DNA of 64,000 bases from Paracoccus rhizosphaerae (lineage in GTDB: Bacteria; Pseudomonadota; Alphaproteobacteria; Rhodobacterales; Rhodobacteraceae). Shown piece by piece: positions 39,455-46,883 of the stretch (position 1 is the first letter of the stretch; each line of letters begins with the position of its first letter). The notes beneath the pieces are model-generated. The model was not told the origin of the DNA, did not search any database, and worked only from the letters and a program-made list of their open reading frames with translations. The stretch covers positions 1-64,000 of the forward strand of contig NZ_JAOTBE010000009.1 in assembly GCF_026162645.1 (NCBI RefSeq). Direction: 5' to 3'. The position numbers were made by a program, and so were the translations under genes.

Positions 39455-40915
39455 ATGATCCAGATGCCCCCACCCGATGCGTCCGTGCTGGCGCAGCGGC
39501 AGGCCATCGTCCAGGCGCTGCGGGACGCGCTGCCCGGGGCCGTCATCGACGACGCGGCCGAGACCCGCGCCTATGAATGCGACGCGCTGTCGGCCTATCG
39601 CTGCGCCCCCCTGGCGGTGGTGCTTCCTTCGACCACTGAGGAGGTGTCGCGGCTGATGCGGCTCTGCCACGATCTGCGGGTACCTGTGGTGCCCCGGGGG
39701 GCGGGGACGAGCTTGGCCGGCGGGTCCATGCCGACCGAGGATGCCGTGATCATCGGCCTGTCGCGCATGACCGAGGTGCTCGAGATCGCGCCGGGCGACC
39801 GGCTGATCCGCGTGCAGGCCGGGCGCACCAACCTGTCGGTATCCGGCGCCGTGGACGGGCTGGGGTTCTTCTACGCGCCCGACCCCTCCAGCCAGCTGGC
39901 CTGCGCCATCGGCGGCAACATCGCCATGAACTCGGGCGGGGCGCATTGCCTGAAATACGGGGTGACGACCAACAACCTGCTGGGCGTCACGCTGGTCCTG
40001 ATGGACGGGTCGGTCGTCGAACTCGGCGGCCCGATGGGCGAAGGGTCGGGGCTGGACCTGCTGGGCGTCGTCTGCGGCTCCGAGGGCCAGTTGGGCATCG
40101 TGACCGAGGCGACCTTGCGCATCCTGCCCAAGCCCGCAGGCGCGCGCCCGGTGCTGATCGGCTTCGACAGCAGCGAAACGGCAGGTGCCTGCGTCGCCGC
40201 CATCATCCGTGCGGGCATCATCCCCGTCGCGATCGAGTTCATGGACAGCCCCTGCATCCGCGCCACCGAAGCCCATGCCGGCGCCGGCTATCCCGACTGC
40301 GGGGCGCTGCTGATCGTCGAGGTCGAAGGCACCGCCGCCGAGATCGGCGAGCAGCTGACCCTGATCCGCGACATCGCCACGCGCTTCGACCCTATCGAGT
40401 TCCGCGAGAGCCGGTCCGAGGACGAATCCCGCCGTATCTGGTTGGGCCGCAAGTCGGCCTTTGGCGCGATGGGGCAGATGGGCGACTATATCTGCCTAGA
40501 CGGCACCATTCCCGTCACCGCGCTGCCGCAGGTGCTGGCGGGCATCGGCCGGCTGTCGCGCGACTATGGCCTGTCGGTCGCCAATGTCTTTCATGCAGGC
40601 GACGGCAACATGCACCCGCTGATCATCTATGACGCCAACAAGCCCGGTGATCTCGACCGGGCCGAGGCCTTTGGCGCCGACATTCTGCGGCTCTGCGTCC
40701 AGGCGGGCGGCTGCCTGACCGGAGAGCATGGCGTTGGCATCGAAAAGCGCGACCTGATGTCCGAACAGTTCGCCCCCGCCGACATGGAGGCGCAGATGCG
40801 CGTCAAGGACGCCTTCGATCCCGACTGGCTGCTGAACCCGGCCAAGGTCTTTCCGTTGGAGGTCAGCGCCTCCCGCCGCGAACGCCGCCTGAACCGGCCC
40901 GCCGATGCGGCCTGA
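39455..40915 (+). CDS. glcD: Glycolate oxidase subunit GlcD
   Basis: A 486-residue FAD-linked oxidase subunit oxidising glycolate to glyoxylate with GlcE and GlcF. The FAD-binding PCMH domain has VPRGAGTSLAGG (about 82-93) and the N-terminal Cys-free CDALSAYR; the C-terminal cap has VFHAGDGNMHPL (about 378) and LTGEHGVGIEKRDLM (about 430), the latter diagnostic. GGAGGAG precedes the ATG. It overlaps glcE by 11 bp. The complex sits at the inner membrane and passes electrons to quinone. Confidence 0.96.
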   Translation: MIQMPPPDASVLAQRQAIVQALRDALPGAVIDDAAETRAYECDALSAYRCAPLAVVLPSTTEEVSRLMRLCHDLRVPVVPRGAGTSLAGGSMPTEDAVIIGLSRMTEVLEIAPGDRLIRVQAGRTNLSVSGAVDGLGFFYAPDPSSQLACAIGGNIAMNSGGAHCLKYGVTTNNLLGVTLVLMDGSVVELGGPMGEGSGLDLLGVVCGSEGQLGIVTEATLRILPKPAGARPVLIGFDSSETAGACVAAIIRAGIIPVAIEFMDSPCIRATEAHAGAGYPDCGALLIVEVEGTAAEIGEQLTLIRDIATRFDPIEFRESRSEDESRRIWLGRKSAFGAMGQMGDYICLDGTIPVTALPQVLAGIGRLSRDYGLSVANVFHAGDGNMHPLIIYDANKPGDLDRAEAFGADILRLCVQAGGCLTGEHGVGIEKRDLMSEQFAPADMEAQMRVKDAFDPDWLLNPAKVFPLEVSASRRERRLNRPADAA

Positions 40916-41939
40916 GACTGAGGGCCAACTGGCCGAACTGGTCCGCGATGCCGCCGCGCCCCTGTCGATCATCGGTGGCGGCACACGCCTCTGGCCCGGC
41001 GAAGGGCAGGGCGAGCGTCTGGACATGACCGGCCTGGCCGGTGTCACGCTCTACGAGCCCGAGGCGCTGACCCTTGTCGTTCGCGCCGGCACGGCGCTGG
41101 AAGATGTCCGGCAGGTCCTGGCCGCGGAAGGCCAGATGCTGGCGTTCGAGCCGTGGGGCAGGCAGGGGTCGACCATCGGCGGCGTGGCGGCCGCCAATGC
41201 CTCGGGGCCGCGTCGGGTGCAGGCTGGGGCGGCGCGCGACGCGCTGATCGGGGTGCGCTTCGTGAACGGTCAGGGCGACGTGGTGCGGAACGGCGGCCGG
41301 GTCATGAAGAACGTCACGGGCTATGACCTGGTCAAGCTGATGGCCGGCAGCCGCGGACAATTAGGCGCCTTGACCGAGGTCAGCCTGCGCACCGCCCCGA
41401 TCCCGCCGGTTGCGGCGACCCTGGCGCTGGCGGATCTGGACGCCGCCGCGGCCATTCCGGCGCTTGCCAGTGCCCTTGGTGGCCCATTCGACGTCTCTGG
41501 CGCGGCCTGGCTTCCGGGCCATGGCGCGCTGATCCGGCTTGAGGGGCTTGCGGCTTCGGTCAAGGCGCGGGTCGCCGATCTGACCGCGCGGCTCTCGGTC
41601 TTTGGAACCGTTAGCGAAGGCGATCCCGATGCCTGGTCGCTGCTTCGGCCTGCGGCCCTGTCGCACGAGACCTGGCGCATCGTCTGCCGGCCGGGCGAGG
41701 CTGCGACGCTGCTGGCCCATCTTCCCGCGCCGTCGTCACTGGACTGGGGCGGGGCGCTGATCCATGTCGATCTGCCGGTGGACTGCTTTCCCGAACTGCC
41801 GCCATTCTCGGGCCACGCCCGCCGGATTTCGGGCGCCGAGCCGTTGGTCGTTCCCGCCCCGGATCCAATCACCGCCCGTCTGGAACGTGACGTGAAGTCG
41901 CGCCTCGACCCGCGCGGCATCTTCGCAGGGGCTGCCTGA
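40905..41939 (+). CDS. glcE: Glycolate oxidase subunit GlcE
   Basis: A 344-residue FAD-binding subunit related to the N-terminal half of GlcD. SIIGGGTRLWPGEG (about 22), the FEPWGRQGSTIGGVAAAN stretch (about 87) and GRVMKNVTGYDLVKLMAGS (about 130) are typical. Middle operon position, starting inside glcD and ending in TGATG with glcF, shows full translational coupling. Confidence 0.95.
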   Translation: MRPETEGQLAELVRDAAAPLSIIGGGTRLWPGEGQGERLDMTGLAGVTLYEPEALTLVVRAGTALEDVRQVLAAEGQMLAFEPWGRQGSTIGGVAAANASGPRRVQAGAARDALIGVRFVNGQGDVVRNGGRVMKNVTGYDLVKLMAGSRGQLGALTEVSLRTAPIPPVAATLALADLDAAAAIPALASALGGPFDVSGAAWLPGHGALIRLEGLAASVKARVADLTARLSVFGTVSEGDPDAWSLLRPAALSHETWRIVCRPGEAATLLAHLPAPSSLDWGGALIHVDLPVDCFPELPPFSGHARRISGAEPLVVPAPDPITARLERDVKSRLDPRGIFAGAA

Positions 41940-43237
41940 TGCAAACGCATTTCACGCCGGAACAGCTGTCGGACCCCTTGACCGCCAGGTCGAACAAGAT
42001 CCTGCGCACCTGCGTCCACTGCGGGTTCTGCACCGCGACCTGTCCGACCTACAAGGTCCTGGGCGACGAACTCGACAGCCCGCGCGGCCGAATCTACCTG
42101 ATGAAGGAGATGTTGGAATCCGGTCGTCCCGCCGATGCGAAGACGGTCAAGCATATCGACCGCTGCCTGGGTTGCCTGTCCTGCATGACGACCTGCCCGT
42201 CGGGCGTCCACTATGCCCACCTGCTGGAACACGGGCGTGAGCATATCGAGGCGACCTATCGCCGCCCGTGGCGCGACCGCACCCTGCGTTGGGTGTTGCG
42301 GCAGGTGCTGCCCTATCCCAGCCGGTTCCGGCTGGCGCTGCTGGGGGCGAAGGTGGCAAAGCCCTTCGCGCAGTTGATGCCGGACAAGCGCCTTCGGGCG
42401 ATGATTGGCATGGCGCCGGCGACCATCCCCCCGGTCAGCCGCAACGACGAAGGCCAGACGCTCCCTGCGATCGGTGAGCGCCGTGCCCGGGTGGCGCTGA
42501 TGATCGGCTGCGCGCAAAGGGCGCTGAACACCGACATCAACGACGCCACGATCCGCCTGCTGCGTCGGGCGGGCTGCGAAGTGGTCATCCCGCAGGACTT
42601 CGGCTGCTGCGGCGCGCTGACGCTGCACATGGGGCTTGAAGCTGACGGCAAGGCCCGCGCCAGGGACAGCATCGCCCGGCTGCTGGCCGCCGAGGCGGAT
42701 GGGCCGCTGGATGCGATCATCATCAACACCTCGGGCTGCGGGACGACGATCAAGGACTATGGCCACCTCTTCGCGGGCGATGCCGTCGAAGCCGATGCCC
42801 GCCGCGTCAGTGCGCTGGCGCGCGACGTGACCGAGTTCATGGCGCAGCTCGGCCTGCCGGCCATCGCCGACCAGCCGAAACAGAAGATGCGGGTGGCCTA
42901 TCACTCCGCCTGCTCCCTGCAGCATGGTCAGCAGATCCGGTCGGCGCCCAAGGACCTGCTGACGGCCGCCGGTTTTCAGGTGGTCGAGCCTGCCGACGCG
43001 CATCTCTGCTGCGGGTCAGCGGGGACCTACAACCTGCTGCAGCCCGAGCTGTCGGCCGAGCTGAAATCCCGCAAGGTCAGCACGCTCGAGGCATTGGCGC
43101 CGCAGGTGATCGCGGCCGGAAACATCGGCTGCATGATGCAGATTGGCGGCGGCACGAACGTGCCGGTGGTCCATACGGTCGAGCTGCTGGATTGGGCCAC
43201 CGGCGGGCCGCAGCCGCGGGCGCTGATTTCTGCATGA
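41939..43237 (+). CDS. glcF: Glycolate oxidase iron-sulfur subunit GlcF
   Basis: A 432-residue subunit. Two 4Fe-4S motifs, CVHCGFCTATCP (about 25) and CLGCLSCMTTCP (about 75), are followed by two CCG domains with DFGCCGAL and HLCCGSAG, the heterodisulfide-reductase-like cysteine-rich pattern. It carries electrons from the flavin subunits towards the quinone pool. Last gene of glcDEF; the heat-shock promoter of the next gene begins right after its stop. Confidence 0.96.
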   Translation: MQTHFTPEQLSDPLTARSNKILRTCVHCGFCTATCPTYKVLGDELDSPRGRIYLMKEMLESGRPADAKTVKHIDRCLGCLSCMTTCPSGVHYAHLLEHGREHIEATYRRPWRDRTLRWVLRQVLPYPSRFRLALLGAKVAKPFAQLMPDKRLRAMIGMAPATIPPVSRNDEGQTLPAIGERRARVALMIGCAQRALNTDINDATIRLLRRAGCEVVIPQDFGCCGALTLHMGLEADGKARARDSIARLLAAEADGPLDAIIINTSGCGTTIKDYGHLFAGDAVEADARRVSALARDVTEFMAQLGLPAIADQPKQKMRVAYHSACSLQHGQQIRSAPKDLLTAAGFQVVEPADAHLCCGSAGTYNLLQPELSAELKSRKVSTLEALAPQVIAAGNIGCMMQIGGGTNVPVVHTVELLDWATGGPQPRALISA

Positions 43238-43243
43238 CTGGGT

Positions 43244-43272
43244 CTTGAAACCGGTTTTTCCCATCCCAGATC
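43244..43272 (+). promoter_or_regulatory. Candidate RpoH (heat-shock) promoter of the sHsp gene
   Basis: A perfect CTTGAAA -35 (43244-43250) followed at 14 nt by CCCAGATC (43265-43272), close to the heat-shock -10 CCCATNTA; a better-looking CCCATCCC at 43260 is too near. The predicted start point near 43278 would give an mRNA leader of about 85 nt. Confidence 0.6.
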
Positions 43273-43278
43273 ATGGGG

Positions 43279-43363
43279 ACCGGCGGCCATAACGGCGTCG
43301 GTGGACAGCCCGCCCGGTCTCCGGGGGGCGCCCATGACATCGCTTTTCTGAGGATGTGACCAA
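43279..43363 (+). ncRNA. ROSE-like RNA thermometer in the sHsp leader
   Basis: Three hairpins fill the leader. I: 43279-43302, ACCGGCG with CGTCGGT (one G-U). II: about 43313-43325, CCCGG with CCGGG, extendable. III: 43337-43357, ACATC-[G]-CT with AG-GATGT and loop TTTCTG. In III the UCGCU sequence pairs with AGGA of the Shine-Dalgarno site leaving one G (43342) unpaired, the hallmark of ROSE elements, which mask the ribosome site at low temperature and open on heating. Folding was done by eye; the class is inferred from this signature and from the downstream sHsp gene. Confidence 0.65.
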
Positions 43364-43816
43364 ATGCGTAACTTCGATCTGACCCCGCTCTATCGTGCGT
43401 CTGTGGGCTTCGACCGCCTGGCCGACGTGATGGACCGCGCCATGACCGCCGACGTGTCGGCCTCGACCTATCCGCCCTACAATATCGAGAAGACTGGCGA
43501 CGATGCCTATCGCATCTCGATCGCGGTGGCAGGCTTTGCCGCCGATGACCTGAACGTCGAGGTTCGTGACGGTGCGGTCATCGTCTCGGCCCGCAAGGCG
43601 GATGAGGATGACGGCCGGATCTACCTGCACCGCGGTATCGCGACCCGCGCGTTCGAGCGCAAGTTCACCCTTGCCGACCACGTCCGTGTCGACGGCGCCA
43701 GCCATGCCGACGGTATGCTGCACATCGACCTGGTGCGCGAGATCCCCGAGGCGCTGAAGCCGCGCCGCATCGAGATCGCCAAGACCACCCCGAAGGTCGA
43801 GAAGCTGGACGCCTGA
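43364..43816 (+). CDS. Small heat shock protein, Hsp20/IbpA family
   Basis: A 150-residue holdase chaperone. The start MRNFDLTPLYRASVGFDRL is that of IbpA-type class A proteins; the alpha-crystallin domain covers about 36-130 (YNIEKTGDDAYRISIAVAGF, HRGIATRAFERKFTLADHV), and the short C-terminal extension contains RRIEIA, in the place of the oligomer-forming IxI motif. It binds unfolding proteins in the cytoplasm during heat stress. Regulation by heat is indicated twice: a CTTGAAA promoter and a ROSE-like leader directly upstream. Confidence 0.95.
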   Translation: MRNFDLTPLYRASVGFDRLADVMDRAMTADVSASTYPPYNIEKTGDDAYRISIAVAGFAADDLNVEVRDGAVIVSARKADEDDGRIYLHRGIATRAFERKFTLADHVRVDGASHADGMLHIDLVREIPEALKPRRIEIAKTTPKVEKLDA

Positions 43817-43832
43817 CCGCGTCTCGCGACCC

Positions 43833-43855
43833 CCGGGGGATCGTGCATCCCCCGG
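43833..43855 (+). terminator. Hairpin after the sHsp gene
   Basis: CCGGGGGAT and ATCCCCCGG, 9-bp perfect stem with loop CGTGC, 16 nt after the stop. No U-tract; serves at least as a 3' end structure between convergent sHsp and recR. Confidence 0.55.
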
Positions 43856-43912
43856 ACCGGGTCGATGAATGACAGGAAGAACGGGCTGCGCCGTGCGCGG
43901 CCCTTTCGCATA

Positions 43913-44512
43913 TCAGAGACTTCGCCGCGCGCGAAGGGCGGCGCTGATCGTGCCGTCGTCCAGATAGTCCAGTTCACCCCCGATGGGCACGCCCTGCGCA
44001 AGGCCGGTCACCTTGACCGCCGCCCCTTCCAGCGCGTCGGCGATGTAATGGGCAGTCGTCTGCCCATCCACCGTGGCGTTCAGCGCAAGGATCACCTCCG
44101 AAATACGCTCGTCGCCGACGCGCGTCAGCAGCGCCGGGATCCCCAGATCATCAGGCCCGATGTCGTCCAGGGCCGAGAGGGTTCCCCCCAGCACGTGATA
44201 CCGCCCGCGAAACGCCTGCCCCCGTTCCAGCGCCCACAAGTCCGCGACGTCCTGCACGACGCAGATCTCTCCGGTCGCCCGTTCAGGGTCCGTGCAGATG
44301 CCGCAGACCTCGCGGTCGGTGATGTTGCCGCAGACGGCGCATTCGCGGGAATTCTGCGCCACCCGGCCCAGAAGCTGCGCCATCTGCGTCATGTTCTGCC
44401 CACGTTTGCGGATCAGCTGCAGGACGATGCGCCTGGCCGACCGCGGGCCAAGGCCGGGCAGCCGCGCCATCATCGCGATCAGCGCCTGGATGTCGTCGCT
44501 GCCTTCGGTCAC
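43913..44512 (-). CDS. recR: Recombination mediator protein RecR
   Basis: A 199-residue RecR, which with RecO loads RecA at gaps. HhH near the N-terminus ([12 protein letters not shown]), zinc finger [16 protein letters not shown] at about 58-73, Toprim domain from [12 protein letters not shown] to [13 protein letters not shown], and the Walker-B-like C-terminal segment. Four bp downstream of ybaB; last gene of dnaX-ybaB-recR. Confidence 0.97.
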   Translation of the reverse strand: MTEGSDDIQALIAMMARLPGLGPRSARRIVLQLIRKRGQNMTQMAQLLGRVAQNSRECAVCGNITDREVCGICTDPERATGEICVVQDVADLWALERGQAFRGRYHVLGGTLSALDDIGPDDLGIPALLTRVGDERISEVILALNATVDGQTTAHYIADALEGAAVKVTGLAQGVPIGGELDYLDDGTISAALRARRSL

Positions 44513-44516
44513 GATG

Positions 44517-44861
44517 TCAGAACGGCAGCTTCATGCCCGGCGGCAGGCCGAGGCCCTCGGTCATCCGGGCCATTTCCGACTGCATCCTCTCCTCGGCCGT
44601 GCGCTGCGCGTCCTTGATGGCGGCCAGGATCAGGTCCTCGACCACTTCCTTCTCGGACGGCACGAAGATCGACGGGTCGATGTCCAGCGCCGTCAGTTCG
44701 CCCTTGGCGGTGCAGGTGGCCTTGACCAGCCCTGCGCCGGATTCCCCGGTGACGGTGATGCCGGCCAGATCCTCTTGCATCTGGGCCATCTTGTCCTGCA
44801 TTTCCTTGGCGGCCTTCATCATCTTGGCCATGTCGCCAAAGCCGCCCAATCCCTTGATCAT
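44517..44861 (-). CDS. YbaB/EbfC family nucleoid-associated protein
   Basis: A 114-residue DNA-binding dimer of the YbaB family. N-terminal helix [19 protein letters not shown] and the core with [20 protein letters not shown] are typical; C-terminal [15 protein letters not shown] is the common ending. It lies 3 bp from dnaX and 4 bp from recR, the conserved dnaX-ybaB-recR arrangement. Confidence 0.95.
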   Translation of the reverse strand: MIKGLGGFGDMAKMMKAAKEMQDKMAQMQEDLAGITVTGESGAGLVKATCTAKGELTALDIDPSIFVPSEKEVVEDLILAAIKDAQRTAEERMQSEMARMTEGLGLPPGMKLPF

Positions 44862-44864
44862 CTG

Positions 44865-46649
44865 TCAGTCCTCATCCTCAAAGGGGTCCCATTCCTCGAC
44901 CTCGGCCACCGGGCCGTCGGTTCCGTCATGCGGGTTAGCCGCGCCTTCGGCCAGGTCCTCGACCTGCACCTGGGGTGCGGCACGGGTGATGCTGGTCAAC
45001 GTCGCGCCGGGAAACGCCGCAAGGACCTGCTGGACGATCGGCAGGGACATGGCCCGCTGCCGTGCCACTTGGGCCTCGGCCTCCCGCGCCTCGGCGATCG
45101 TCGGCGCACCGCCGGCATTCGTCACCGTCACAGCCCACCGCTGACCGCCAGTCCAGCCGCGCAGCCGCTCCGCCAGCCGCTGCGCGAGGTCCGCAGGAGC
45201 ATTTGCGCGCGGTTCGAACTCGATCCGGCCGGGGCTGTAGCGGACCAGCGCCACGTGTCGTTCCACCATCACCAGAAGCGTCATGTCGCGCATCCGGCGG
45301 ATCAGTTCGACAACCGAGCCGAAGTCGGGGAACGTCTCGACCAGCTCTGGTGCGACGGCAAGCGCGGTCGCCGCGTTGGCTTGATGCTGGACCGCCGGTG
45401 CAGGGCGGGCGCGGCGGGCGGCCTGCGGGGCTTCGGTCGCTCCGGCGCCCGCCACCGAAGGTCCACGGGCGAATTCCCCGGCCGCCTGCGCCTGCTGGAC
45501 GCGACGGATCAGCGCCTCCGGGTCGGGCAGGTCAGCGACATGCGTCAGGCGGATGATTGCCATCTCGGCCGCCATCATCGCGTTCGGCGCGGCCGAGACT
45601 TCCTCGAGCGCCTTCAGAAGCAGCTGCCACATCCGCGACATGACCCGCATCGGCAAGCGTTCGGCGAGATCCTTGCCCCGCAGCCGCTCATCCGGCGAAA
45701 TCGTCGGATCGTCCAGCGCATCCGGCGTGATCTTGACGACGGAAATCCAGTGCGTCACCTCGGCCAGGTCGCGCAGGACGGCCACGGGATCCGCGCCATC
45801 GGCATATTGCGACTGCAACTCCGTCAGCGCCGCCGCCGCATCGCCGCGCAGCACCATCTCGAAGAGGTCGAGGACGCGGCCCCGGTCCGCCAAGCCCAGC
45901 ATGGCACGAACCTGATCCGCCGTTGTCTCGCCCGCCCCGTGGCTGATCGCCTGGTCAAGCAAGCTTGTCGCGTCGCGAGCAGATCCTTCGGCCGCCCGCG
46001 TGATCAGCGCCAGCGCGTCACCGCTGATCTGCGCACCCTCGGCCGTGGCGATGCGCGTCAGCAGGGCGATCATCACCTCGGGCTCGATCCGGCGAAGATC
46101 GAAGCGCTGGCAGCGTGACAGGACCGTCACCGGCACCTTCCGAATCTCGGTCGTGGCAAAAATGAATTTTACATGCGGAGGCGGCTCTTCCAGCGTCTTC
46201 AGCAGCGCGTTGAACGCGCTGGTGGACAACATGTGAACCTCGTCGATGATATAGATCTTGTAGCGCGCCGATGCCGCCCGGTAATGCACCGATTCGATGA
46301 TCTCTCGGATGTCGCCGACGCCGGTGCGGGACGCGGCATCCATCTCCATCACGTCGACATGGCGCCCCTCGCTGATGGCGACGCAATGTTCGCAGGTGCC
46401 GCAGGGTTCGGTTGTGGGGCCGCCTGTGCCATCTGGCCCGATGCAGTTCATGCCCTTGGCGATGATGCGGGCGGTCGTCGTCTTCCCTGTGCCGCGGATG
46501 CCGGTCATGATGAAGGCCTGCGCGATCCGGTCGGCGGCAAAAGCGTTCTTCAGCGTGCGGACCATCGCATCCTGCCCGACCAGGTCGGCGAACGTCTCGG
46601 GTCGGTATTTTCGGGCCAGAACCTGATAGGCGGTCGGCGTGTCTGTCAT
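44865..46649 (-). CDS. dnaX: DNA polymerase III subunit gamma/tau
   Basis: A 594-residue clamp-loader ATPase. Start MTDTPTAYQVLARKYRPETF at 46649 (GAGGG upstream; an ATG five codons earlier is possible). P-loop GIRGTGKTTTARI near 50, zinc-binding cysteines including CGTCEHC near 80, Walker B IYIIDEVHMLS near 130 and the sensor SRCQRFDLRR near 175. Domain III follows to about 360, then a proline/alanine linker and the tau-specific C-terminal domain ending in an acidic tail. I see no A-rich slippery site for a gamma product. Directly downstream of the SRP RNA. Confidence 0.97.
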   Translation of the reverse strand: MTDTPTAYQVLARKYRPETFADLVGQDAMVRTLKNAFAADRIAQAFIMTGIRGTGKTTTARIIAKGMNCIGPDGTGGPTTEPCGTCEHCVAISEGRHVDVMEMDAASRTGVGDIREIIESVHYRAASARYKIYIIDEVHMLSTSAFNALLKTLEEPPPHVKFIFATTEIRKVPVTVLSRCQRFDLRRIEPEVMIALLTRIATAEGAQISGDALALITRAAEGSARDATSLLDQAISHGAGETTADQVRAMLGLADRGRVLDLFEMVLRGDAAAALTELQSQYADGADPVAVLRDLAEVTHWISVVKITPDALDDPTISPDERLRGKDLAERLPMRVMSRMWQLLLKALEEVSAAPNAMMAAEMAIIRLTHVADLPDPEALIRRVQQAQAAGEFARGPSVAGAGATEAPQAARRARPAPAVQHQANAATALAVAPELVETFPDFGSVVELIRRMRDMTLLVMVERHVALVRYSPGRIEFEPRANAPADLAQRLAERLRGWTGGQRWAVTVTNAGGAPTIAEAREAEAQVARQRAMSLPIVQQVLAAFPGATLTSITRAAPQVQVEDLAEGAANPHDGTDGPVAEVEEWDPFEDED

Positions 46650-46727
46650 GGGTCCCTCGGGCATCGCGTCACCTTAGCCGTGCCCGCAGGGGGCGACAAC
46701 CGGATTGCCTGAGATTGGAGGAGAGGT

Positions 46728-46821
46728 GAGAGGCTGGACAACGACCCAAACGGGACCCGTTACGGCTGCTTCCTTCCGGACCTGACCGGATTGGCGGGGC
46801 GTCTACCCGCGCCAACCTCTC
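46728..46821 (-). ncRNA. ffs: Signal recognition particle RNA (4.5S, small bacterial type)
   Basis: On the minus strand, the conserved GTCCGGAAGGAAGCAGC with its GGAA tetraloop and asymmetric internal loop for Ffh binding is flanked by long complementary arms: the ends GAGAGGTTGG and CCAGCCTCTC pair over 10 bp with one G-U. Total about 94 nt, the normal size. The gene sits upstream of dnaX-ybaB-recR, as in many proteobacteria. The RNA joins Ffh to target membrane proteins to FtsY. End points are set by the terminal helix and could be off by a few bases. Confidence 0.95.
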
Positions 46822-46883
46822 GCCGCCTGACATAGGGCGGGCCGCCGCGGGATGCAAGCCCCGTCCAGACCGGAAACAGCCGT

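Noticed and set aside
44865-46649. Programmed frameshift giving a gamma form of DnaX
   Set aside because: No A-rich slippery heptamer was seen in the expected region.
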